A stretch of DNA of 64,000 bases from Warburgia ugandensis (GCA_035236585.1 CP141132.1:46689880-46753879), one strand, 5' to 3'; numbered from the stretch's first letter, positions 48,101 to 60,097 are shown. The notes: generated by a model not told the origin, from the sequence alone. Translations and numbers: made by a program.

Positions 48101-48432
48101 TTTAAAGAAAGGGCACGGTGGAGAAGATGATGAGAATAGCAGACTGGGGGAGAGAGATCGTGCTTGGGAAGGAGGAAGGGAAACTCTTCCCTTATACACC
48201 TTTACTCTGACGATTTTTTCGGCAAAATCGTCCAATCTGATAAGGGGGGAATGGAAGGGGTGCCGTTATCATAACTTCTTCATTTGAGCTCCGTTTTCTG
48301 CGTTCTTTATGTCATTAGGATCCTATCGACGTGTACTTTCTAGTTTTCAGAATCAATTTCTATGCATAAATTTTTTAATTTATTTAATTTATTTTTTTCA
48401 CTAATTTAAGATTAAAAATTGAGGATATTACA
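45163..48432 (-). mobile_element. Right (5') LTR of the composite Gypsy element, 3,270 bp
   Basis: On the minus strand it starts TGTAATATCCTCAATTTTT and ends GGGGTGCCACA, followed by the primer site. It is the complete copy of this LTR. Visible parts are a TATA box (48,191-48,197), a GC-rich patch (47,330-47,640), the CATCGAGGTAGGTG donor-like motif (46,701-46,716) and the tail motif around 45,680-45,710. Confidence 0.92.
48191..48197 (-). promoter_or_regulatory. TATA box of the right Gypsy LTR
   Basis: The minus strand reads GGTGTATAAGGG, followed by a purine-rich stretch. The corresponding part of the left LTR is missing. Confidence 0.45.
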
Positions 48433-48794
48433 CAAAATCACTCAAATGGATGAGATTCTTAGGACGAATCATTTAACAAATGCCATCATCATATTAAATG
48501 GTGTAGACCACTCTAAAGTTGGCCATCTTCACACTCAAGTATCTTGACTTCGTCATAGTCCTGATAAAAGGCCGCCAATATCAAATCACATGTTATTCAA
48601 TGAAAAAAAAGTCGTTTTGTTTTTGTTTTTTTCATTTTTTCTTGACATTAGGCCTACATGATTGTACATAAGTAAAGCGGGTTAACTAATAAAATGGACC
48701 TGCCCTATATACCCCAACCAAAATATGAAAAAATTATGGATGGAGTTATTTGTTATGTTTTGTAATAATAGAATAACGATAAAATGGTCTTTTG
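48433..48794. repeat. Tandem duplication, copy 2, right part
   Basis: From about 48,466 to 48,794 the sequence matches 19,120-19,434 of copy 1, including CCCTATATACCCCAACC. It starts with CAAAA, the partner of 19,767-19,771. The first ~30 bases are unique to copy 2. Confidence 0.8.
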
Positions 48795-48990
48795 CAATAA
48801 CAGAAGAACAACTTACAGGGCTCTTTTTCACCATGCGCCCTTTTCAATGTATGTAAAACTTCTATTAAAAGTCTAAGCCATTCATCTTGCAAAAAATACA
48901 AAAAAAGAATGCTCAATAGTAGAGGAAGAAGTATCACCCTATTTGTCATGCATTGTGAAATTATTTTTCTTAGATCTAACCAACTCAGCA

Positions 48991-49781
48991 TGTTAAGAAT
49001 GGCTTAGAAAAGCTAGAAATTAAGTTTTATGCCCATTGGATGTTTTTAGCTTAACGAGAAATGCTAACCCAAGAGCCCTAAATAGATTTACCAAGAAGCA
49101 CCCAACATTTGGCATTAAAGGGGCCGCCTCTGAAAGATTTGACCTGTTCATCTCATTGCTCTAGGTTTCAATAATTAGTAAATCAAAACTTGCAGTAGTT
49201 GGAAAATTCTAGCATCATACAAACCATGTTTTCAGAGTTGAATTTACATTGCTGTTGCACGAAATTTCTAACCGTCTATCTCTTGGGACAAATAGTAAAG
49301 TTTTTCAAATGATAGAATTATCAGATCTATACACTCTACTAGTTGTCCAAGCTAGAGCAAGATCATTTAAAGGTGAGCCAAATGCCAGACACTTCTTGCT
49401 AGGGGTCCATTTAAGGCCTTCACTCTAGCATTCCTTGCGTTTCTCAAGGTAAAGAATCACTACCATCTATTTTTTATTAAGTTTTTCAAAGATGTAAAAC
49501 AAGTAGCTAGGAGTGTCTAAATGCGTTGATTTCTCGTGGGTCAACTTGCATCGAAAAGGCACGTGTACTCCTTCAGTGTGAGCTCTTACCGAGACATATA
49601 CAAAAAGATGGTTAATGCATGAGAAATCAATGCATTTGGCGGATCCTAGCCACTCATTTGAGTCTTTAAAATAATAATAATAATAATGGATGGTTGTAAT
49701 TTTTTAGCTAAAGAAACATGGTCTAAAATTATCCAATGGGCATGAAATTTGATGTCTAACCTATTTAAGCCATTCTTAACA
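48991..49781. mobile_element. Inverted-repeat element, probable MITE
   Basis: TGTTAAGAATGGCTTA at 48,991 and TAAGCCATTCTTAACA ending 49,781 are inverted copies. Pairing continues with gaps to ATGCCCATTGGAT (about 49,029) and ATCCAATGGGCAT (about 49,732). No transposase is present. The exact termini and target duplication are unclear. Confidence 0.45.
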
Positions 49782-49874
49782 TCCAAGCTATGCAGACCTT
49801 ATTTTCGTATGAATCAGGCATGCAGAGGAGATGATGCAAATGACATGTTTGAGAATCAAAAGCTCAAAGACTCA

Positions 49875-52413
49875 CCTGAGCAAGTGATCTACACTTACTA
49901 TCATATGGTTAAGTATGGAATTATGATGGATGTATGTGGTCTGCGCCGTCAAATCCAAGACAGCTCTGTTTTGTCATGGAACTCGCAAGGGAATTTCAGT
50001 CTGATTTTGAGATCGTAACATTCTGAAAACATCCATTGACAAAAAATAGTCTAAAGAACAGATTCACGAAGAACATCTAATAGTATTCCTGAAGAACATC
50101 TAATAATGATCACTCCAAACCTAGAAGCCTTGACAAAATGCACCAGCTTTTAGATAGTTGACATGGAAAAACATGGTCAGTCGGAAATTATGATATCTTG
50201 CGGTATACAGACGGGTTTTCCAAAAGGTGGTGCAAGCCCTTTAGGGAAATTGACAAGAAAGGTCTTATGCTAGATGAGCTAACCATGATTTATATGTATT
50301 CAAAGAGTGGGAGCATGAAGGACACACGGAGTGGCAGCATGGAGAAGCACGAGGACTCTTGTATAGTCTATTTGAGTCTGATGTCTCCCTACATGCTACT
50401 TTGATTGACAAGTAGAGAAAATGCAGTACATTAAGGTAGCTCATACTCTTCGCTGCAAAACCAGACAAGAATGTAGTTTCATGGTCTTCCATTGTACCAC
50501 TCATGTTCCAGTGCACATTTTTATGAGTGTTTAGAACTCTTTGGAGATGAGTGCCTTGACAAAATGCACCAGCTTTTAGAAAGTTGACATGGAAAAACAT
50601 GGCCAGGCGGAAATTATGATATCTTGCGGTATACAGACGGGTTTTCCAAAAGGTGGTGCAAGCCCTTTAGGGAAATTGACAAGGAAGGTCCTATGCTAGA
50701 TGAGCTAACCATGATTTATATGTATTCAAAGAGTGGGAGCATGAAGAACACACGGAGTGGCAGCATGGAGAAGCACGAGGACTCTTGTATAGTCTATTTG
50801 AGTCTGATGTCTCCCTACATGCTACTTTGATTGACAAGTAGAGAAAATGCAGTACATTGCGGTAGCTCATACTCTTCGCTACAAAACCAGACAAGAATGT
50901 AGTTTCATGGTCTTCCATTGTACTACTCCTGTTCAAGTGCACATTTTTATGAGTGTTTAGAACTCTTTGGAGATGAGTGCTTTGCAAATTTGGACCTCAA
51001 CAAGGTTGCTTTTGTGACAGTTTTATCAGCCTGAGCACATGTAGAAGTTTATGAATTAGGTAGGTCCATCCATTGTTTGACAGTGAAGTAGGAACAAAGA
51101 TGGATGGATCTCTTGGCAATACTCCCATAAACATGTATATGAAATGCAGACAACGGGTAGTTCGAATTTCTTCCTTTCTGGGACACTAGACTGGATAGAT
51201 CAATTGCCTTCAAGAGGTGGAGTTTCTTGGAATAATACACCAGACAGGTACCATAAATTAGGAGACTTGGGTACAGCAAGATTAATTTTTGAGTAGATGA
51301 CAGAAAAAAGGACATGGTTTTTTGCTATGCTAAATCTTATAGGTCTAGAGATGCATTTGAATAGTTCAATGAGATGCTGATCGATAGAAAAAGGTCCAAC
51401 AAACTTACTCTGATAATCTTACTATCATCCTGTTGGAACCCCTGATCATGGTAAATGTGTCCATGTTTCTATTGGAAGTGCAAGAGTGAAATGGATAAGG
51501 CATCACGCACTGCCCTGATAGATATCTAAGCCAAGTGTAGGGTTGGGGATAGAGCCAAGTCTTTTGTGCAAACTTGAGAAGAACCTATTCTAACTGACAA
51601 ACATGATTGCTGCCTATTCCATGGAGAGGAAGGCAAAGCATCCCATTGATCCTACTACGATTTGAAAAGAATAGATATAATACCTGGTACTCTCGTCTAC
51701 ACAGTGGACAAGTGATAGTGAAAGAAACAGTTTTGCTGATTGAGTAAATTTCCAGAAAATTAGGGTGAAACTTCAGTGCTACATTTGTATGATTGAGCTT
51801 CTTGCTTGAGCCCGGCAATTGGAAGACACGGCAAAATACATTGACTTTATATTAATAAACAAAATATCTCCATTGGGAGTGCCCTATTGAGTGCGTGAAG
51901 GAGTTACCAATTGAACCACTGTTGAGTAGGCAGGGTCTCCAAGTAAGCATAATATAAATCTAGATCATCAGAACTAACTTCAATGCTTCTTTTGAATATT
52001 CATCCAAAAGCAGGGAGATGGGAAAGTAAAGCTGGAAGAATGGAGAGTTCAGAAGCAGTGGGATGTAGACTAGTAGAAGAAAAGGTATTTGCATGAATTT
52101 GGGCCAGGATATTACATGCTCATTCAACAGGACAAAACAAGAACAAGATTGAGGTCAGCTGGCTGCAATCGATGCTTGGCACAGACAAAGAGAAAAAAGA
52201 AACAACATCTTTCCTTGAGAATCTAGACATCATCATTATGGACCTTTAAGCAAAACCAGAACTAACCGCAAATGAAACAACCTTTGTGCACATGTTGATA
52301 GTCACTCGGATATGGAGCACATATCAAAGGCATATAACAGAGAGATTGCCTTCAAGGACAGCTATAGATTCCATCATTTTCAAAGACTATGTTCTCGTAG
52401 AGATTACTGGTGA
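49875..52413 (+). pseudogene. DYW-class pentatricopeptide repeat (PPR) gene, decayed
   Basis: PPR-DYW proteins act in mitochondria or plastids and edit C to U in organelle RNA. Fragments of successive PPR motifs are readable with frame changes: PEQVIYTYYHMVKYGIMMDV (49,875), KNVVSWSSIV then FYECLELFGDECL (50,470-50,553), LDLNKVAFVTVLSA (about 50,990) and KDMVFCYAKSYRSRDAFE (about 51,309). Next are YICMIELLA and RQLEDTAKYIDF (51,780-51,850), matching the end of the PPR tract and E region. The C-terminus ISKAYNREIAFKDSYRFHHF...CSRRDYW ends at 52,410 with TGA directly after the Trp, as in true DYW proteins. The final CSC motif is CSR. Many stops, frameshifts and deletions make it non-functional. 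Confidence 0.85.
50127..50978. repeat. 426-bp direct tandem duplication inside the PPR pseudogene
   Basis: 50,127-50,552 and 50,553-50,978 are consecutive copies starting GCCTTGACAAAATGC. They differ at about 3% of positions by eye. The duplicated stretch includes the KNVVSWSSIV and YECLELFGDE coding pieces. Confidence 0.93.
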
Positions 52414-53022
52414 GACTAGATTCATGGTTTTCCGCTATTTAAAGGAGGTATTCTCATGTTCCTAAGGAGTGCAAATGCTTAAGGCATGGCAGTCCAGAGC
52501 AACCATAATGATCAATTGCATTTATAAAGTAATATTTGGTTTCTCATTTACAAGTAAAATTGCAGAGATTGAAGAAAAGGACATATTTGTCAACCATGTT
52601 GCTCTGTTGCAACTTGACAAACTGAAGAAAGCAGAATATATGTAAAAGTAGCTCATATTCAATTACAAAATCATCGAGTTCAGAGGCTTATACACTACTT
52701 TGCCAAGAGAATGGTACATTGAAACGGTGAGCCAGACAAGTGACTACAACCGTTTCTAATCAAAATTATATGACAAAGTCTAATTCTTCCATACTACAAT
52801 TTTGGTAAAACAATAACAAAGTGAAAAGGGATTCTCAGCCACAACCTACCCCAACATCATGAAAGCTGAAACATAATCAGTAAACAGAAATGTACAAAAC
52901 GATCACCCATGGCTGCCAGCAATTACATAAACAGCTCTTCGGAAACAGATGATCAAGCCATTCACCTAAGCAGTTCCATCGATCATGGATTGAAATCAGG
53001 AGAGAATCCCTCACTACCTACC
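52414..53022. other. Short intergenic region between PPR pseudogene and FLZ gene
   Basis: I see no gene. The two flanking genes converge here, so it should contain the 3' UTR and poly(A) site of the FLZ gene on the minus strand. No convincing signal can be singled out. Confidence 0.5.
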
Positions 53023-55179
53023 CTACTTGGCAATCATACCAGGTAGAAAGATTTCTTCACAGAAGTCTGATTCTGAAGAATAGGAAGAATTGATAGTGGG
53101 CTTTTCCATTTCCTCTTTAATTGAAATCTCTTCTAATCGGCAACTGAAACTGCAGAATGCTTTCTCACCCCTGAAAGAGATTGCACCAAATTAGAAACTC
53201 ATAACAATTTGCAATCTGCATACAGAACCACTTGTGCAACAATTGAAGTGACCTGTTGGAGGTATTGAAATCAGATCTTATACTTCACAATAGATGGAAA
53301 GTAAATAAGCAATTTGTTTGGCATGTGTGTCATCAAAATCTATAACTTTTGCTGATAGAACTGGGCATACTATAGCCAACTGAAAGTTATATTGTTGCCT
53401 GGGTCAGAGTGACAGGGTTGTGAATGAGTTGCTCTACCTCCTGATTTCTTTGAAAAGCAACCTTGATGGGCCTTTTATGTCATGCAGTCATGCAAGTATC
53501 GAATAGTGTCTAAAAGTGCATGAGAGATGGTGAAGTATTTCTCTGATATTGGTACCCAGGACTTTAGCAAGGTCAGCTCTTGAGCTGTCATTACTAGGCT
53601 CACATCTTTCTAAGTGATCTACAATGGAAATATTGTGTGGAAGAGATTCTTCTGTTGCTATAACTGTTGCCAAATATTGTAGTCTGGCAAGCTTTGATTC
53701 AGCTATAGAACTGAGAAAACTACTTTCAGATGTTACTCATGCTATTGATGAAATCCATTATTAATTAAAGGATTTCCATCTCTCCTCTTCTGTGTTTGGA
53801 TACCGATCAATGTGATGGCCAACTCATTGCAAAAGAGGGATTTTAGAGACAGTCATTCGCCTTCTTTTAAACTGGTTTTTATATATTCTAATAGTTATTT
53901 TGTTAGCGTTTGGATCAACAAGCAGTTCGAGAATCATATGCTGTGGCCTTCAGAATCAGTAGAGAGCTGCATGTCCGTGGAACTAGGAAGAACTGAATGA
54001 CGGTGCATCCTTTTGGATGTACAAAGAAAACAATAAAGAGATCATTTTTCCTGGAAGGTAACAATCCACACCAGATCTTAAAGAAGAATCAAATGGAGAT
54101 ATTCAGACAAACCTGTACATATAGATGTCTTTCCCCTCTTCCAATTTCTTTTTGCAAGAGTAACAGAAACTCAAGAAATTGTCCGAGGGATATTCCAGAC
54201 AACCGTTTTCCAAATCAAGCACTGTGGACGATACAACCTGACGCTCTTCCTTGTTATTAGAATGAGCCAACTCAACTGAGAGGCTCTCCAAAATGCAATC
54301 ACCATAAATATGAGTTGTTCTAGGATTTGGACCATGAGAAGTGACACGAGTATAATACTCAGAGAGCTCAATCTCACAAGCAGACAGAGAACTCATTAAT
54401 CCATTTCCAGAGCCTATAGGTACCGGGAGTAAATTCGACTTTACACCAGAAAAAATTTCAAAATTTGGGCCTCCGCCAAACAGGGGAGAACCTTGTTGGG
54501 TATTTTTCGAGTCCGACCAAAAATTATCGGAATTCGAGCTACGGTTAGAAAACATTAAGCCAGTCTTGTTTGATTGCATTCCACCAGAATCCAACGAACA
54601 AGATCGGATTTTCCCTAACCCCTCGTGCTCTAACTGGGTTAGATTGAATCCTAGTGACTGAACAAGGGGAGTTCTGACAGGAGTTTGTGGAGAAATGGCA
54701 TAATTTTTCGGCAAGGATTTTGGACTTGCAGAAGAATCTAATGGACTCATTGAGCAAGAAGCTGTGTTTATCCTCATCTGAGATCCAAAAAGTATATTGT
54801 TTGTCTCCGAAAAACCAACAATCTTGCCAGAATGTTTGGTTTCATCATTGAGAGAATCAACAATGCTGAGTCCTACTTTGCTGCAATCCCAACTCTTTTG
54901 AGGCGCATTGGGTCCTTTTCTAGGGGACCTGCAAGCATTACCCAAACAGGAAAAACCCTTATAATCAAGTGGGGAAGTTGGGCTGCTTGCTGCATCAGAA
55001 TAATCTGATAAAAATTTTGGGTTAAAACCTACAAACACACCACGAACACTGAAAAATGACCTGGTTTTATTTTTCTGAACAGAAATATAAGATGAAAAAC
55101 AGGAATCTGGAGCAGAATCAGGGATCAGATGATCCTCGCTTTGATCTTTATGAGCTGTTCTGCTCCTCTTCCTCAGCAT
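53023..55179 (-). CDS. FCS-like zinc finger (FLZ, DUF581) protein, two exons, 404 residues
   Basis: FLZ proteins are plant adaptor proteins that bind the SnRK1 energy-sensing kinase. Exon 1 is 54,113-55,179 and exon 2 is 53,023-53,170. The 942-bp intron has GT...AG ends (AG|GTTTGT and TTTCAG|GG). Joining them gives 1,215 bases in frame, ending TAG. The FLZ domain (about residues 340-375) spans the junction: FCYSCKKKL and DIYMYR lie in exon 1, GEKAFCSFSC in exon 2, so all four zinc-binding cysteines are present. N-terminal motifs SFFSVRGVFVGFNPK and WDCSKVGLSIVDSL match the Arabidopsis FLZ8/FLZ10 group, as does the start MLRKRSRT. The rest is Ser-rich and probably disordered. No defects are seen. 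Which paralogue it is cannot be settled here. Confidence 0.93.
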
Positions 55180-55214
55180 TATCTAAAACCCCCAAGCAAA
55201 ACCAGAAATTTCTC

Positions 55215-55325
55215 CTGCATGATCATCGATCGACATTAAAGAGGAAAAATTAGTACATTTTGGACAAAACCCAGATGAGAAGAAACCTGTTTTATCATAA
55301 TCAAATAGAAAACACATCTACCAAC
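55215..55325 (-). other. Probable 5'-UTR intron of the FLZ gene
   Basis: The minus strand has the donor CCCAG|GTTGGT at 55,325 and the acceptor CATGCAG|GAG at 55,215, 111 bp apart, with a T-rich stretch before the acceptor. It lies 35 bases upstream of the start codon. Leader introns are common in this gene family. Without transcripts it remains a prediction. Confidence 0.5.
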
Positions 55326-55562
55326 CTGGGTTCTGAAGAATGTGTGAGAACAAAGATGAAGGAAACCTCAATGCAGTGGAAATATTTTAACAAGGAGGGC
55401 TGTGGAACTTGGGCAATACTGTTCACTTTTGGTTATTCTGTTTTCCTTTTTCTCCTAATTTTTTCTCTCCTTTCAGTGAAGTTGGTGTTTCATGCATCAA
55501 AATCAGCGAAGCAGTGAGGCTTCTGAGATACTCCTCTCATTCATGATTGTCCAAAAAATACG

Positions 55563-55572
55563 TATTTTATAC
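55563..55572 (-). promoter_or_regulatory. TATA box of the FLZ gene
   Basis: The minus strand reads CCGTATAAAATACG, about 390 bp upstream of the start codon and upstream of a purine-rich leader. It would place transcription start near 55,530-55,540. Confidence 0.5.
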
Positions 55573-55710
55573 GGTCTGTGCACCTGAAGAAATACGTCTT
55601 CCTTTTTTCCTCTGAACTCAAGATTTTAGTGCCGGTAAGAGTGGGAGTGTAACAAGTAAATGCCCTTTTTCAATAGATGTAAAAACGTTTTCTTTCTATC
55701 GAAGCTATCC

Positions 55711-55900
55711 ATCATGTTAAGAAATATCAAAAATAGGTAACGGATGAGAAATTGATAACATCCTTATTACTTGCTTCTAACTTTTGAAAAAAGGTTGTAA
55801 AATTAGATTGTCACGGTTTTTATCTTAAGAAAAATAAGCTGAAAAATCCAATGTAATTGAAATTTATTCTCCATCCTATTTAAGTCGTTCATAACATGAT
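55711..55900. repeat. Short inverted-repeat element, possible MITE remnant
   Basis: ATCATGTTAAGAAA...AATAGG (55,711-55,737) and CCTATTTAAG...AACATGAT (55,875-55,900) are imperfect inverted copies. The ends resemble those of the element at 48,991-49,781. Confidence 0.35.
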
Positions 55901-58900
55901 CATCGGCTTAGATCTAAAAACAATTTCTTACATATAGGAAATAAAGGACCATGTACTCCTTGCACTCCTCTTAAGTGTGTATTTTTATCGGAACTATTAT
56001 TTAATGGGTCAAAGAAAAAGGGCGGCAATCAGTAGGAAAAGACAAAGCTGACTGGTGGAGATTGAAAAACAGGAAACATGCTATTTAACTATAGTATAAT
56101 AATAGTCTTGGTAAGCATACACGCTCCGGAAGAGTGTAAATAGTATATGTTAAAATATTTTTAAGCAGTTCATCTCGTTTGAATACCACAAAAAGGTTAT
56201 TCATCAAGTCAATGCATTTGAACAATATTAACGACTTAATTTCTTTTTCTTTTTTATAAAAATCAGTAAAAGTGGATTGTTGTGATTTATAGCATAATGA
56301 AATAAAGGCTAAAAACTTTGAATAGTAGTGAAATCTATTGTTGAGCCTGTGTTAGTTATTCCGAACCTGATGTTTTAACATACATGAAAAAAGGGTTTAT
56401 ATTCTTTACAATCCTCTTGAGCGCGCAGTCCCTTTGAGCGTGTACTCTTAGCAGCGCAGAGATTGTTAATAATAGCTCTAATAACTTTGGAACTATTCAC
56501 CACTTTTAGAAGAAAAATGCTTTCCTGAGTAAAATCAAAGGATGCAACCCAACTGACCCTTCCTTGGAATGATCCAATCCATTCATCATATTCTGCCCAT
56601 CTTAGATCGGCTAGTTACAAAACTTTATAATCGTTGGATAATTTGACTCGTGCCGTTGTTTACTTCTAAATTACATCTGTTGAATATTTCAACTAGAAAA
56701 GCTAGTAATTAGAAGCCGTCAATCAATGAGCATATTTTTTATTTGCAATCTAAATAGCTTATGTGGAACATAATGAAACGGTTTGGATCACCCGAATTCG
56801 AGGCCTATCTAGGCTATGACCTTTCCCAGCGTCCGGTTAAAAGAACTCGTTTTAGAATGCTTGGAATTCTATTGGCTTGGACAAATAATACGTGCAGGTT
56901 CCACATATTTAATATATAAAAAAGATCAGCAAAATTTTCTCCATTGTATTATCCTAACTGCAACTGTTGCTTGAGTAGTAGAGAAATCCCAACGGCTCAG
57001 ACAGTTGAAAAACAATGGTGAAAATTTCTTTGTAGAGAGGGTCAATGTCATTGTCAAGAATGTAGTCTAGAAAACGAACGGATTGGATCACTATAGGCCC
57101 CATGTACTTTTCTCTGTTAGTGTAAAATGTGATCTCATTAAGTGAGGAGTGACTCAAAGCTGCGAGCAACTGATCAACTGCCTAGACATAGTTGGTTCCA
57201 CAGCTGACTCAAACATATGACAAGCATATTTAAAGGGAGATACCACATTTTCTGCAAACCAACTCCGCTAGACGTTGTTGGCGTGGTTGTTGTTGCCAAA
57301 CGCCGAAAAGTTGTTGGCATGGTTACTGTGTCAAAGAGATGGTAATACAACTGTGCCCATAATACTGTCCAAAATGAAAAACTAAAAAATACATTTGCTC
57401 CCTATACTGAAAAAGGTTCACATTTATGGTGATCCTAACCGTTTAACTGCCTGCTGTGACAATCATTTCATGAATTGCATTTTAGCCACAATGGGCACTT
57501 GTGTTTATAATGAGTAAGAAGCATCGTCCAATTAGATTCACATTTTACTGTAGATACACATAGCAATGTCGAAAATTGTGCCTAAAACTCGGATTAGGCA
57601 ACTTTTGCTAGGATGGTTAACTTAAGGGTACTGACATATGAGTTCTATTTTCCTCACGATGCTCCAAATAAATAGTATGAATGCCTATAACTTCATACAG
57701 GCCCATAGATCTGAAAATCTGAAATATTGACAATGTTTCGATTGTCTTAGATGAGTCATGCTTCAAAATTCTCATTCAATGGATTATTATAACTTCTATT
57801 TTCTCGAGTTAAAAAATAAGTGGTAAAAGTTTCATTATTCATTTTACAGCTAGAAGTGGTAGTTGTAGGATCACCTAATAGATGAGAAATTTAAGCCTAT
57901 ATGAAGTTATAGTTGCTCGGAATGATTTTATTGAGGGACACATGAGAAAAACACAAAGGGGGCATATATTACGAACCCTAACATGATTAGTTCATGAATC
58001 ATGGAACACGGATAATTGTCAGGTCATCTATAAGAAATTAAGGGTTTATTGAGTTTGATTTTGATATTTGACGAGATCATCCCTACAAGATCTAGGGGCT
58101 CGATCCTGGCTGACGGAAATTTGTATTATGTGCTGGCCAATAATTTCCCAAAATGATCAAGCGCCATGACAATCCATATCGTTTTCCTTTATGTGACGGT
58201 GCATGTTTTTATTAGCAAAGATTTGCCAAGACAAGTTCTACAATCTGTCAATAAGTAGGTTGTTAATCATAAATACAACCCCACTATGTTCACAAGCCCT
58301 CTTTGTTATTAAAACCAAAACAAAACAAAGTGGCCCTCATCAATTAAGCACATAAAACAAGGACAAAAGAATCTTTCTATGATTGAATATTAGAACCAAT
58401 GTATTAGGCTCCTAATAAAGGAAGATGAAATGAATTTTTCCTTACTCCTATAGTATTCTTGTTGATAATGTAATGGAATTTCTTTAAATGAGTAGACACC
58501 CTAGTTCAAAACAAGAAAAATACACCATAATTTAATTGTTGAAGTATTAATGATACATCACACTGGAGTTGTTATATAGTGTCTGCCCCATGTAAATATA
58601 GGAATTCACGTGAAGCTAAGATACATGTATAGATCAGATTTAATTTTCATCTGTTCTGAACCGATCAACTTTATAGATGATCCATACCCCAATTCTTTTC
58701 TTATCGGTTGATCTTATATCATATTCTACGATGAAAATTAAACGGCTTATAAAGTTCATAGTAATCAGTTATAAGGTTATCATCTTCGGATCCAGAAGAA
58801 TCTTAATATCTTTGGGGATCTATAATTTAGATGTGTCCTGGAAGATACATAGTCTAGACCATGAACGATTAGCCCCAGGTGTAATCCTATCTAGAATTGT

Positions 58901-59127
58901 ACCTGTAGACAATATAGTTTTCTCTAAAATACTTAACAGACAATAAAAGAATGGATGAAAAGAATAAAATGAAGGGTTGTCACATACTTAAATGATGACG
59001 TGCAAGGAAAATACAAGCAGCTAAAAATACAAAGGATAGAGACTCTACTTAATCCATTGATTTATTCATTTATAGAGGCTTTTATTGATGGATGTTGAAC
59101 ATCCTTATTTATTATCTCTAACCCCGT
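55901..59127. other. Intergenic, no gene recognised
   Basis: AT-rich sequence with a few short open frames, for example 58,677-58,946 plus and 56,954-57,169 minus. None shows a motif I recognise, conserved splice context or codon bias. There is no clear transposon. Confidence 0.5.
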
Positions 59128-59136
59128 TACTTGAAA

Positions 59137-60097
59137 GGGTTTCTTACAAAAATGTCATTACATTTTGGCATTTTTGCAAAAAATTCCAATGTTTTTTTAG
59201 TTTTGCAAATTTGTCATTAAGTTTTCGTGAGCTTTGCAAAATTATCATTCTCTTAGTTTTCCATGTTCATTTCTTGTTAGTTTTTTAATTCGAATATTAC
59301 CCTTCTCTATTTTTCTCTGTTATTACATTTTAAAAGGACTTTGAGCATGATTTCTCACTTCATTAATTATCAGAAATCTCTAAAATTGATCATGCAAGAT
59401 AGAAGACATTGAGATGACAATACCCAAGTCATAGATTTCCAATTTCATTCAAAAAGACATCGAACAAAGAGCTTAAAGTCTACTACTCGTCGATGTTCAT
59501 GTGAACAACAACATTATTTTGCTTATGTTTTGAACTTAAATTTTGCTTTAATTTATTGTGTTTTTAGTTTGTACAAAACATTGATTATGTCCTAATTTGT
59601 GTTAGAAAAAGTTTTATATATCAGTTTTCAGTGAGAAATAGAAGTTTAAATTGTTAAATTTTATTGAAAAAGCTTAAAATGTACTGTTGTGCAAGTTTCA
59701 TGACACATGATATATTTGTGATTAAATATCTCACTACTAGTTGGTTTTGTTGAAATATAACCATACCATTAGATTTCTTGTTATCGAATTGTGTTAGATA
59801 CTAAATTGCACTGATACTTTTCATTGGAAAGTAACTTAACTTAGTGCCCAAAGTTGGCAGCTTAATCATGTATGCGTCTGTGAAGTAGCAGGTATCTTAA
59901 AATGTAGTAAGAGAGAGAATAGAAAGGGTATAATGATTTTGAAAAGACTAACAAGGAAATAGGATGAAAAACTAACGGAGTGGTAATTTCACAAAGCTCA
60001 TAAAAACATAATGCAAATTTGCAAAACTCAAAAAAAGTTGGACTTTTTTTTTTTTCAAAAATGCCAAAATGTAATAGCATTTTTGCAAAAAAGACCC
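59137..60097. mobile_element. Mutator-like MITE, copy 1 (961 bp)
   Basis: The ends GGGTTTCTTACAAAAATG and (inverted) GGGTCTTTTTTGCAAAAATG begin terminal inverted repeats about 150 bp long, both containing ATTACATTTTGGCATTTTTG. TACTTGAAA (59,128-59,136) and TACTTAAAA (60,098-60,106) form a 9-bp target duplication with one mismatch, the size made by Mutator-type transposases. No transposase frame is present, so it is non-autonomous. Confidence 0.78.

Larger units (their letters stand above)
19772..48432 (-). mobile_element. Composite Tekay/Del-type Gypsy retrotransposon with nested insertions
   Basis: Both ends are LTR ends of the same family, TGTGACACC on the left and GATATTACA on the right. 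CAAAA lies immediately outside each end, a 5-bp target duplication. Reading the minus strand, the order is LTR, tRNA-Met primer site, gag, protease, reverse transcriptase, RNase H, integrase, LTR, which is the Gypsy order. Removing the nested LTR F block and the TR-GAG element leaves about 10.3 kb. The left LTR is truncated and the 3' end of pol joins foreign LTR sequence near 29,880-29,920. All coding domains are broken, so it is dead. Confidence 0.88.

Noticed and set aside
58677..58946. 89-codon plus-strand frame in the intergenic region
   Set aside because: No motif, no splice context and AT-driven composition; it cannot be supported as a gene.
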